This document shows, piece by piece, positions 1-5,664 of a stretch of DNA of 6,403 nucleotides; the stretch's first letter is position 1, and each line of letters begins with the position of its first letter. The position numbers were made by a program, and so were the translations under genes. A model generated the notes under the pieces. That model searched no databases, had not been told where the DNA came from, and saw only the letters and a list, made by a program, of their open reading frames with translations. The stretch is from NCBI GenBank assembly GCA_003554235.1, contig PWFY01000013.1, forward strand, positions 1 to 6,403. Reading direction: 5' to 3'. The DNA comes from Candidatus Aenigmatarchaeota archaeon (lineage in GTDB: Archaea > Aenigmatarchaeota > Aenigmatarchaeia > PWEA01).

Positions 1-1236
1 AAATACAGGGCAGAGAACGAGGACTGGAGGAAGACACCTAAAGAAGTGCTTGAATCCGAAGGAGAGTACACACGTAAGATCGAGGGACTTGAGCCTGATA
101 CCACATACGAGTTCAAGGCAGTTGGTGTATGGGACGACAAAAGATACACAACAAAGGAAAGGTTCCAGGAATCAAAAACAATACCTGTGGAACCAAAGGC
201 CTTTGTAGAAGAAAAAACAAGAGGTGTAAATGACATAGGAGTTTTGTTCCTTGGAGAAGGTATGAGCCTTGATAGTGAAATAATAGAATATAGATGGGAC
301 TTTTATGACGACGGTGAGTGGGACTACAAAAGCAACGAAACGGGAAAAACGGTATACGCCTATGAGGAAACAGGTGAATACGAAGCCGTTTTTGAAGTAG
401 AGGATGCCAAAGGAAAAACAGGTTCCGCCACAGTAAGTGTACATGTCAGACAGAGAAAACAGCCCATATACGAAATAGTCGAAGAGTCCGAAGCTTCGGA
501 AAGAGATGTCCACTTCAAAACGAACCACCACTACGACGAAGAACTGGATGAAACCACGATCTCGATAAATGTAAAGAATAATGCAGATGTGCGTAGGGAT
601 GTAAGCATAACTTTGAATATACCCAAGGACGCAATATCCTCATTTGAAGAAATGGAGACCTATCCAAATCCGACAGAGATACTTGAGGAAAATCCAAGGG
701 TGGTATGGAATTTCACTCTACCCGGCGACGAGACAGCAAGAATCGAAGTATCCTCAGACGGGTATATCGAACCGGAGATGTTCGATGGAATGAAGATGGT
801 ACAGGTCTACGAAACAGAAGAAGAATTAAAGATAAGGACTGTAACCGGACTTATAACAAGAGGTGTAAGGAGAATATGGGGTTTCATAGCTATAGTTGTG
901 ATCGCAGTTGTTGTGGTGCTTCTACTCGTTGGAAAAAAGCAGAGAAAGTCCGCCTTCGACTCTCTTGCCAAGATTAAAAAATCAGTCGAGAAGAAGGACG
1001 ACGATGAAAAAGAAAGTAAAAAGGAGGAATTTGACGAGAAGCTTATAGAAACTGCAAGGAAGGCCAAAGAAGCAGTCAGAGAAAACAGGGTTTCGGACCC
1101 ACGTAGCCTTGTCAGGAATCTTGAAAGGGCAAATGAAGCTCTTGAAAGAGGCGAGTTTGGTAGATTTGAGCAGCATCTCCATAGAACCGAAAATGAAATG
1201 AACTGTAGTGTAATGAGTAACAATGTGGTCTCGTAG
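1..1236 (+). CDS. Membrane-anchored surface protein with FnIII and PKD domains (5' end outside window)
   Basis: The frame is open from base 1, so the gene begins upstream; 411 codons are visible and the GTG at 46 is internal. Codons 1 to about 60 are the end of a fibronectin type III domain (GLEPDTTYEFKAVGVWDD is typical of its last strands). Codons about 61-151 form a PKD/Ig-like domain with the usual YRWDFYDDGEWD and YEETGEYEAVFEVED patterns. Codons about 155-285 are a beta-rich region like those preceding membrane anchors in archaeal surface proteins (TISINVKNN, SITLNIPKD, VVWNFTLPGDE). A single hydrophobic helix (IVVIAVVVVLLLVG) lies at codons 292-310, bases 874-930, followed by KKQRK and a charged, probably coiled-coil tail of about 100 residues, so the N-terminal part should be outside the cell and the tail inside. 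The role is likely adhesion or cell-surface structure; this is inferred from domains only. No sorting signal of PGF-CTERM type is seen. Confidence 0.85.
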   Translation, partial: KYRAENEDWRKTPKEVLESEGEYTRKIEGLEPDTTYEFKAVGVWDDKRYTTKERFQESKTIPVEPKAFVEEKTRGVNDIGVLFLGEGMSLDSEIIEYRWDFYDDGEWDYKSNETGKTVYAYEETGEYEAVFEVEDAKGKTGSATVSVHVRQRKQPIYEIVEESEASERDVHFKTNHHYDEELDETTISINVKNNADVRRDVSITLNIPKDAISSFEEMETYPNPTEILEENPRVVWNFTLPGDETARIEVSSDGYIEPEMFDGMKMVQVYETEEELKIRTVTGLITRGVRRIWGFIAIVVIAVVVVLLLVGKKQRKSAFDSLAKIKKSVEKKDDDEKESKKEEFDEKLIETARKAKEAVRENRVSDPRSLVRNLERANEALERGEFGRFEQHLHRTENEMNCSVMSNNVVS

Positions 1237-1252
1237 TATAGACAAATGGTGC

Positions 1253-1262
1253 TTACTTTTAA
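1253..1262 (+). promoter_or_regulatory. Candidate TATA box for the DUF167/MtaB-like pair
   Basis: The AT-rich stretch TTACTTTTAA is centred about 29 nt before the ATG at 1287. That is roughly the spacing expected for an archaeal TATA box giving a leaderless or very short-leader transcript. No Shine-Dalgarno sequence is seen before 1287, which fits a leaderless start. A second AT-rich box (TTCTAAATA, 1271-1279) lies too close to the ATG to serve it. This is positional inference only. Confidence 0.3.
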
Positions 1263-1286
1263 CCAAAAGATTCTAAATAGTTCTCT

Positions 1287-1565
1287 ATGGAAAGAGTGGC
1301 CATATATATCAAGGCGAACCCAGGCTCTGGTGAATTTTCGATAGAAGAAAAAAACAAGTGGACAGGAAGGATAAAAGTAAATCTATCGGAGCCTCCGAAG
1401 AAAAACATGGCAAACAAGGAACTCTTAAGTAGATTCTCGGAAATTCTCAACGCAGACGTAAGCTTAAAGAGAGGAGCAAAATCAAACAAAAAGGTCCTTT
1501 TGGTAAAAGGGCTTACAAAAGAAGAGGTCGGGGAGAGGTTGGAAAAACATGAAGGCAACTGTTGA
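1287..1565 (+). CDS. DUF167/YggU (UPF0235) family protein
   Basis: This 92-residue protein matches the small DUF167 alpha/beta family (usually about 75-110 residues) in order of motifs: an opening strand with VAIYIKANPGSGEF, then KVNLSEPPKKNMANKELL (family pattern APP..GKANxxL), then VSLKRGAKSNKKVLLVKGL (family pattern SGxxSRxK). The typical G-K in 'GKAN' is replaced by N-M here. The biochemical function of the family is unknown. The ATG at 1287 is chosen because it is the first Met and precedes the family's first strand by three residues; GTG at 1296 would also keep the domain. Its 3' end overlaps the next gene by 17 nt, so the two are almost certainly co-transcribed and probably translationally coupled. 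The joint placement hints at a role near tRNA or ribosome metabolism, but that is inference. Confidence 0.82.
   Translation: MERVAIYIKANPGSGEFSIEEKNKWTGRIKVNLSEPPKKNMANKELLSRFSEILNADVSLKRGAKSNKKVLLVKGLTKEEVGERLEKHEGNC
1535..1539 (+). promoter_or_regulatory. Shine-Dalgarno site GAGGT for the MtaB-like gene
   Basis: GAGGT lies inside the 3' end of the DUF167 gene, 9 nt before the ATG at 1549. It supports this ATG as the start even though it overlaps the upstream gene by 17 nt, and suggests translation initiates on the shared transcript. Confidence 0.5.
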
Positions 1566-2793
1566 AACCTACGGTTGTCCATCCAACAAGGCCCGTGGAG
1601 AAATAATCAAAGGACTGCTTGAAAGAAGAGGTTGTGAAATCGTCAAAAACCAGGACCTTGCTGATATCCTGATTCTAAACACATGCGCTGCCAAGGATTC
1701 CACCAAAAAAAGGCTTATCAACAGGCTGGATGACTGGACGAAGAACTACTCCGAAAGAGATGTGATGGTTGCAGGTTGTATGCCACAAGCAACCTATGGA
1801 AAGGCAAAGGATATTGCACCCCAAGCTTCCCTGGTTGGCCCAAACAACTGTAAAGACGTGCCAAGGGCCGTGAAAAAGATTAAGGAAGGAAATCCAGTGG
1901 AATATCTCGACGATAAGAAAGAGAAGAGATCCTGCCTACCGCGTATCAGAAAGAATAAGCTCATAGAGATATGTGAGATAACAAGGGGATGCTTTTGGAA
2001 ACCAAAACATAAGACAAGAAGCTACGAAATGAGTAGCATACTGGAAGAGATAAAAAGAAGCACGAGGTCTGGCTGCAAGGAGGTATGGCTGGCCTCCAGA
2101 GACGCAGCCTTCTACGGTAATGACATTGGAAAAAGCCTACCGGAACTTCTAAACAATGTGGTAAAAATCCCGGGCAGATTTCGTGTAAAGGTGGGTATGA
2201 TGAAAGTCGATAGCATACAACCAATTTTGGATGAACTGTTGAATGCCTACAACACAAAAGAAATATATTCCTTCCTTCATCTCCCCCTTTGGTCAGGATC
2301 CAATAAAGTACTCAGAAAAATGGACATGGGCTACACCGCCGAAGATTTCAAGGAAACTGTCAAAACGTTCAAAAAAAGAATTCCAGAGCTGAATCTTAAA
2401 ACCGATATAATAATTGGTTTACCTGGTGAAAACAAAGAAGACTTTGAACTGACCATGGATATATTAGAAGAGATAAAGCTGGATAGGGTTGATGTAAAAA
2501 TCTTCAGAGGCACCGAAAACACTGTGGACGAGGAGACCAAAAAGGAACGGTATGAGAGACTATCTAAAATTGCAAAGAATATCAGAATGGAAAGGCTCGA
2601 AAGTTTTGTGGGACAAGAAAAAGAGGTGCTGGTTATTGAAAAAAATAATAAGGGATGGGTTGGAAGGGACAAAACCTATAGAAATATTTTCCTCGGGGAA
2701 GGAGAAAAATCCATAGGAGACCTCTTGAACGTCAGAACAACTTCTAGAAGATTCTCAGGTCTTATAGGTTCTAAAATAAAATATAGAGACTAA
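1549..2793 (+). CDS. MtaB-like tRNA t6A37 methylthiotransferase homologue lacking two radical SAM cysteines
   Basis: The 414-residue protein has the three-part layout of methylthiotransferases (about 420 residues). The N-terminal MTTase domain is intact around its cluster ligands: C10 (ETYGCPSNKA), C46 (ILNTCAA) and C77 (MVAGCMPQ). A radical SAM barrel follows, recognisable from GCKEVWLASRD..YGNDIG, GMMKVDS, FLHLPLWSGSNKVLRKMDMGYT and KTDIIIGLPGENKEDF, and then a TRAM-like end (KGWVGRDKTYRN). Known e-MtaB/CDKAL1 enzymes convert t6A37 to ms2t6A37 in ANN-decoding tRNAs, using a CxxxCxxC-bound cluster to cleave SAM. Here the motif reads CFWKPKHK (residues 148-155): C148 remains, but Pro and Lys occupy the other two cysteine positions, in a stretch that looks about 8 residues shorter than usual. 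The usual Q in HLPxQSGS is W248, and the FxxRPGT loop is reduced to IFRGT. Family membership is clear; standard catalytic activity is doubtful. The next gene is 550 nt or so away. Confidence 0.85.
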   Translation: MKATVETYGCPSNKARGEIIKGLLERRGCEIVKNQDLADILILNTCAAKDSTKKRLINRLDDWTKNYSERDVMVAGCMPQATYGKAKDIAPQASLVGPNNCKDVPRAVKKIKEGNPVEYLDDKKEKRSCLPRIRKNKLIEICEITRGCFWKPKHKTRSYEMSSILEEIKRSTRSGCKEVWLASRDAAFYGNDIGKSLPELLNNVVKIPGRFRVKVGMMKVDSIQPILDELLNAYNTKEIYSFLHLPLWSGSNKVLRKMDMGYTAEDFKETVKTFKKRIPELNLKTDIIIGLPGENKEDFELTMDILEEIKLDRVDVKIFRGTENTVDEETKKERYERLSKIAKNIRMERLESFVGQEKEVLVIEKNNKGWVGRDKTYRNIFLGEGEKSIGDLLNVRTTSRRFSGLIGSKIKYRD

Positions 2794-2832
2794 AAAGACT
2801 TAAAGGACTCTATAAAAATTAAAAAGACTTAA
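2791..2832 (+). repeat. 13-bp direct repeat starting at the MtaB-like stop codon
   Basis: TAAAAAGACTTAA occurs exactly at 2791-2803 and 2820-2832, a period of 29 nt. The first copy begins with the stop codon of the MtaB-like gene. A looser relative (GACTTTAAAG, 2847-2856) follows. Role unknown; the low complexity means chance or slippage is possible. Confidence 0.6.
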
Positions 2833-2906
2833 TATACATTTAAATTGACTTTAAAGCTTTTCTAACTATTTAAAATTTAAATAAATCTTTTAAAACACTT
2901 ATTTGG

Positions 2907-2914
2907 TATTTATA
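2907..2914 (+). promoter_or_regulatory. Candidate TATA box TATTTATA
   Basis: TATTTATA is centred about 33 nt upstream of the ATG at 2944, so a transcript starting some 27 nt downstream of it would carry only a few leader bases before that ATG. It could drive the short ORF at 2944-3018 or a small RNA. Many AT-rich boxes lie in this gap, so the assignment is weak. Confidence 0.25.
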
Positions 2915-2933
2915 CATCCAATTTAACTACTAA

Positions 2934-3010
2934 AAACCAAAAGATGGATGAGGAAGTTCTACTAATGCACGACAAACGTCTATTAACCACCCAAGGTCAA
3001 ACCAAAAGAT
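2934..3010 (+). repeat. Two copies of AAACCAAAAGAT flanking the short ORF
   Basis: The 12-mer AAACCAAAAGAT is found at 2934-2945 and 2999-3010. Its last 11 bases (AACCAAAAGAT) occur again at 1261-1271, just before the DUF167 gene, and the core AACCAAAA recurs at 3321-3328, 28 nt before the mutase GTG. The copy at 2999 runs straight into TTTAAATAA, giving a sequence like an archaeal BRE plus TATA box. The sharing suggests a promoter element, but this is inference. Confidence 0.5.
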
Positions 3011-3018
3011 TTAAATAA
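2944..3018 (+). CDS. Possible 24-residue small ORF
   Basis: An ATG at 2944 opens a 24-codon frame ending with TAA at 3016-3018; the peptide begins MDEEVLLMHDKRLL and ends TKRFK. It lies in one of the few stretches of the gap with normal base composition and has a TATA-like box at a spacing suited to a near-leaderless transcript. There is no Shine-Dalgarno site, no recognisable motif, and such a length can occur by chance. It could equally be part of a non-coding RNA. Confidence 0.2.
   Translation: MDEEVLLMHDKRLLTTQGQTKRFK
3000..3018 (+). promoter_or_regulatory. Candidate BRE/TATA element
   Basis: AACCAAAAGA followed by TTTAAATAA fits the archaeal pattern of a purine-rich BRE next to a TATA box. 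Transcription would begin near 3040, where no start codon of a convincing gene follows; it could give a long leader for the mutase gene or a small RNA over 3040-3130. Confidence 0.3.
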
Positions 3019-3062
3019 TTTTTCTTTAAATATAATTAATAGTTGAGGCCTGTTACTCGATC

Positions 3063-3126
3063 AAGGGTCTTTAAGCCCTAATAAGTAGTTTAAAGCTCTT
3101 TTTAAGGGCTTTGAATCCTTAATAAG
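3063..3126 (+). repeat. Imperfect 23-nt direct repeat with 41-nt period
   Basis: The 23-nt stretches at 3063-3085 and 3104-3126 match at 18 of 23 positions when aligned without gaps. Both start with AAGGG and end with TAATAAG. Within the region, AAGCCCT (3073-3079) and AGGGCTT (3105-3111) are inverted, and AAAGCTC (3092-3098) can pair with GGGCTTT (3106-3112) in RNA with one G-U pair, so folded structure is possible. Role unknown. Confidence 0.5.
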
Positions 3127-3188
3127 CTTGATAAGAAATTTTAAATTTACTAGGGCATGTAAAAAGAGATTTAAAGAAATATAACGTG

Positions 3189-3215
3189 TTAAAAACTGTT
3201 TATATCAGTTTTTAA
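3189..3215 (+). repeat. Perfect 10-bp inverted repeat around a TATA-like loop
   Basis: TTAAAAACTG (3189-3198) and CAGTTTTTAA (3206-3215) are exact reverse complements separated by TTTATAT. The spacer resembles a TATA box, so the element could be an operator that overlaps a promoter for the downstream mutase operon, or an RNA hairpin. The T-run in the right arm also resembles a transcription termination signal. Nothing in the sequence decides between these. Confidence 0.6.
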
Positions 3216-3348
3216 GGACACCGTAAAGTTCAAGAAGCAAAATAAGTCCTATTTGGTTTTAAATCTTTTAGAAACCGCATGGACATCCTGCAGCTACATT
3301 GTAGTCTCAGTAGCCGGACGAACCAAAAACTTGCAAAATTTAACCAAG

Positions 3349-4884
3349 GTGGTTATCATCAGACCAGAAAAAGTATTCAAAAGATATGATATAAGAGGGA
3401 AATACCCAGAAGAACTGAACGAAGAGTTTGCAAAGAGGATAGGAAAGGCCCTGGGAAGTCTGTCCCTCAAAAACTTCACAGATGAAATAGTTGTCTGCAA
3501 AGACAATAAAGAAAGTTCGAGGAAACTAAAAAAGAAGCTCATTGAAGGACTTCTGTCTACAGGTATAAGGGTTGTAGATATAGGAACAGGGCCAACCGAC
3601 TATGCGGCCTACTCAGGAATGAAAAGAGGGTGTGTATCCGTTGAGACCACTTCTTCACATATGCCTCTAAACTTCAATGGATTCAAGTTCATGTACCCCG
3701 AAGGCAACGCCTTTGTAAACAGCGATCTCGAAAAGATTAAACAGTTGTTCAGGTCCAATGATTTTATCAGAGGGAATGGTTCTGTAGAAAAGAAGGAGGA
3801 TATGATCGAGGAATATAGACGCAGGCTTGTCAAATTTTCCGAAGATTTCTTTGAAAGGCAAAATAAAGTTGTGGTTGATAGATTAGGCGGAACTGCGCAG
3901 CTTGACAAAGATATTTTGAACAATCCTGATACAAACTTGATAGACATCACAAAAGATGAAACTCCCTCTATAGACCCACCCAACCCAAAACCAGAAAAAC
4001 TTGATAGACTAGCAAAAAAAGTTGAAGAGGAAGATGCTGATCTGGGTGTTGCCTTTGATTTAGATTCAGATAGAATCAGAGTTTTCTATGATGGAAGGTT
4101 TCTGTCTGGTGACGAATTATTCTGTATATTAGCACAGCTAACAGATGGCCCCATAGCAGCTTCAATAGATACCACATGGGCCCTCGAACAGTTTGGGGAG
4201 GTTAAAAACACAAGAATTGGAGATCCATTCCTGATGGAAGAAGCCATGAACTGTGGTGCAAAGCTAGCAGGCGAACCAAACGGACATTACGCATTCACTG
4301 AATTCGTGCCTTATCCTTCGGGAACATTGGTCTCGTTAATTCTCCACGGACTTGATATAGAAAAAAGGCTCAGAAAAGTTCCGGATATCTATATTGAGAG
4401 AAAGAACTTCGAAGTAGAAAATAAGGGTGAAATAATTGATAAGATCGGGGGAACTCTGCCTGAAAGTAGGATTATTTCAGACCTAGATGGGTTAAAATTT
4501 CGGCACGGAAACTCCACTGTACTTGTAAGGACATCAGGAAATTCAGAAAAGATAAGGATTGTTGTAGAAGGTAAAGGAAAAAAAGATGTCCAACATATAG
4601 CCAGAAGAGCAGAGGAAGCAATCAAAAGCCTCAGTGTTAAGAAATCAACGCCAAAGAACCAACTGGTTGGTGAAGTTGATAAAAAAAGGCCTGGTAGTAC
4701 AAGCTTTAGAAAAATAAAAAAACTTGTGATCAGGGAAGACCTTCTTGCTAACTACACAATAAAAAACTATTTGAAGTTTCCATTTGGACTTACGAAAAAC
4801 GAAGGTATTACGATGGACGGTGAAACAGAACAATCTGCAGGCAGGGAAATAAAAAATCCATCGTTACAAACGGAGGGCGAATAA
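3349..4884 (+). CDS. Alpha-D-phosphohexomutase (phosphomannomutase/phosphoglucosamine mutase family) with C-terminal extension
   Basis: The protein carries the four signatures of this superfamily in order: KRYDIRGKYPEEL near the start; the phosphoserine loop TTSSHMPLNFNGFKF with the likely catalytic S103; the Mg-binding loop DLDSDR (D237, D239, D241); the sugar-binding loop GEPNGH (308-313); and the phosphate-binding loop RTSGNSEKIR (394-403). Such enzymes move phosphate between C1 and C6 of hexose or hexosamine phosphates, feeding glycan and nucleotide-sugar synthesis; the exact sugar cannot be told. The usual TASHNP loop is TSSHMP here. At 512 residues it is longer than the usual 450 or so because about 82 lysine-rich residues follow the last domain (431-512). 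No ATG lies near the conserved N-terminus. I chose GTG 3349, seven codons before the conserved VFKRYDIRG; TTG 3331 and TTG 3253 are in frame alternatives. The ATP-grasp gene starts 2 nt after its stop. Confidence 0.85.
   Translation: MVIIRPEKVFKRYDIRGKYPEELNEEFAKRIGKALGSLSLKNFTDEIVVCKDNKESSRKLKKKLIEGLLSTGIRVVDIGTGPTDYAAYSGMKRGCVSVETTSSHMPLNFNGFKFMYPEGNAFVNSDLEKIKQLFRSNDFIRGNGSVEKKEDMIEEYRRRLVKFSEDFFERQNKVVVDRLGGTAQLDKDILNNPDTNLIDITKDETPSIDPPNPKPEKLDRLAKKVEEEDADLGVAFDLDSDRIRVFYDGRFLSGDELFCILAQLTDGPIAASIDTTWALEQFGEVKNTRIGDPFLMEEAMNCGAKLAGEPNGHYAFTEFVPYPSGTLVSLILHGLDIEKRLRKVPDIYIERKNFEVENKGEIIDKIGGTLPESRIISDLDGLKFRHGNSTVLVRTSGNSEKIRIVVEGKGKKDVQHIARRAEEAIKSLSVKKSTPKNQLVGEVDKKRPGSTSFRKIKKLVIREDLLANYTIKNYLKFPFGLTKNEGITMDGETEQSAGREIKNPSLQTEGE
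4872..4877 (+). promoter_or_regulatory. Shine-Dalgarno site GGAGGG for the ATP-grasp gene
   Basis: GGAGGG sits in the last codons of the mutase gene, 9 nt before the ATG at 4887. It fixes that start and shows the gene is translated from the mutase transcript. Confidence 0.6.
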
Positions 4885-4886
4885 GA

Positions 4887-5627
4887 ATGAAAAAGGTAGG
4901 TCTAATGTGTTACAGAGAACATGAAGTTTTCGACGAGGTAATTGAAAATCTAAAAGAAAGCGACATCGAAGCTATTTACTACAGTCCCGAGGAAATCATA
5001 CCCCCGGAAGACCTGGAAGAACTTGATGCTGTTTTCGGTAAAAGAAGTAGAAACGAGGTTTATGAAACACTTTTCAATGCGGAAAAGATGGGCATCGAAA
5101 CCTACAACGGCTTTTGTACACATCTTTTGTCAGATATGAACCCCCGGTCTTATGAAATTCTCACAGAGGGGGGCTATGATGTACCCAAATGGTCCTATGA
5201 AAACGATCTAGATGGAAAGGTCGTGAAAAAGCCAGTAAGTGAAAGGATGGAAGCAGAACCCGAACTAAAGGACGGGGTACGTCCTGAAAAGGGTTTCTTT
5301 TACCAAGATTTCATACCCAACTCGGGAATAGACTACAAGCTCTATGGAATAGATGAAGGTGATAAAAAAGAAGTATTTACAGTTCGCACTCCTTCTAAAA
5401 TGAGATTCGAAAGCGATGAAAGAAAACTAATTGAAAACGACAAAAAACTTGAAAGAGATGTAAAAGAAATAATGGAACTATTCGACAACGCAAGAGGCAT
5501 TGGAATAGATGTAATAAAGGCCGATAAGGATTATTTCATTGATATAAATGCAGCCCCGAGCTTCAGAGATGTTCCAAGGGCACCAGAAAGTATTTCCAAA
5601 TCCATTGAAAACATGCTAAAAAGTTAA
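4887..5627 (+). CDS. ATP-grasp family enzyme (RimK/ITPK/Ddl-like fold), substrate unknown
   Basis: This 246-residue protein has the shape of a small ATP-grasp ligase or kinase. Residues 1-80 form a Rossmann-like pre-ATP-grasp part (VGLMCYRE, EAIYYSPEEI, LDAVFGKRSR). The nucleotide-binding lysine region is GKVVKKPVSERM (K114, K115), followed by FFYQDFIPNSGIDYKLYGI, the strand pair seen in RimK and inositol phosphate kinases. The metal-binding triad appears complete: D208 in GIGIDVI, then D219 and N221 in FIDINAAPSF, matching the D/E/N set of D-Ala-D-Ala ligase. The loop between K115 and Y139 lacks the glycine-rich stretch of many relatives. The family forms carboxylate-amine bonds or phosphorylates polyols via ATP; which applies here is not visible. 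It directly follows the mutase gene and precedes the PHP gene, so its substrate could be a sugar phosphate or its derivative (inference). Cytoplasmic; no signal or membrane segment. Confidence 0.8.
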   Translation: MKKVGLMCYREHEVFDEVIENLKESDIEAIYYSPEEIIPPEDLEELDAVFGKRSRNEVYETLFNAEKMGIETYNGFCTHLLSDMNPRSYEILTEGGYDVPKWSYENDLDGKVVKKPVSERMEAEPELKDGVRPEKGFFYQDFIPNSGIDYKLYGIDEGDKKEVFTVRTPSKMRFESDERKLIENDKKLERDVKEIMELFDNARGIGIDVIKADKDYFIDINAAPSFRDVPRAPESISKSIENMLKS

Positions 5628-5652
5628 TTAACTCTCAAATTATATTTTCTTT

Positions 5653-5657
5653 GAGGT
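5653..5657 (+). promoter_or_regulatory. Shine-Dalgarno site GAGGT for the PHP gene
   Basis: GAGGT ends 7 nt before the ATG at 5665 and favours that ATG over the adjacent TTG at 5662. A TATA-like TTATATTTT lies at 5640-5648, but a promoter there would start transcription near or after the ATG and lose the Shine-Dalgarno site, so read-through from the upstream genes is more likely. Confidence 0.6.
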
Positions 5658-5664
5658 AGTTTTG

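Larger units (their letters stand above)
2794..3348. other. Long AT-rich gap dense in TTTAAA boxes
   Basis: About 555 nt separate the MtaB-like gene from the chosen start of the mutase gene. I see no protein gene of normal length, no tRNA and no rRNA. At least ten TTTAAA hexamers occur (for example at 2839, 2850, 2869, 2876, 2889 and 3010), more than the AT content alone would give. It also holds the repeats, TATA-like boxes, inverted repeat and short ORF listed separately. Islands of more mixed composition (about 2943-3003 and 3047-3080) stand out and could be a small RNA or a short coding region. The last part, 3193-3348, is open in the mutase frame. Confidence 0.7.

Noticed and set aside
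172..1223. Open frames on the minus strand across the surface protein gene
   Set aside because: They lie antisense to a clearly supported gene, are rich in Ser, Phe and Leu as expected from reading lysine/glutamate-rich codons backwards, and show no family motif.
1985..2015. Frameshift or sequencing error explaining the missing cysteines of the MtaB-like protein
   Set aside because: Shifting the frame around the TTTT run gives GCFGN but then no cysteines, and the original frame continues with good family similarity (RSYEMSSILEEIK) on the far side. A pure in-frame deletion artefact cannot be excluded without reads.
2331..2672. Minus-strand open frame inside the MtaB-like gene
   Set aside because: Its serine-rich sequence is a reverse reading of the recognised barrel, with no initiation signal or homology.
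2936..2970. C/D box guide RNA
   Set aside because: GGATGAG resembles a C box only loosely and no CTGA D box follows at a suitable distance.
2839..3180. Replication origin
   Set aside because: The TTTAAA density would suit an unwinding region, but I see no paired ORB-like G-rich boxes and no orc1/cdc6 gene nearby.
2794..3252. tRNA gene or CRISPR array in the gap
   Set aside because: No acceptor-stem pairing with a T-loop GTTCRA was found, and the repeats are too few, too imperfect and too unevenly spaced for CRISPR.
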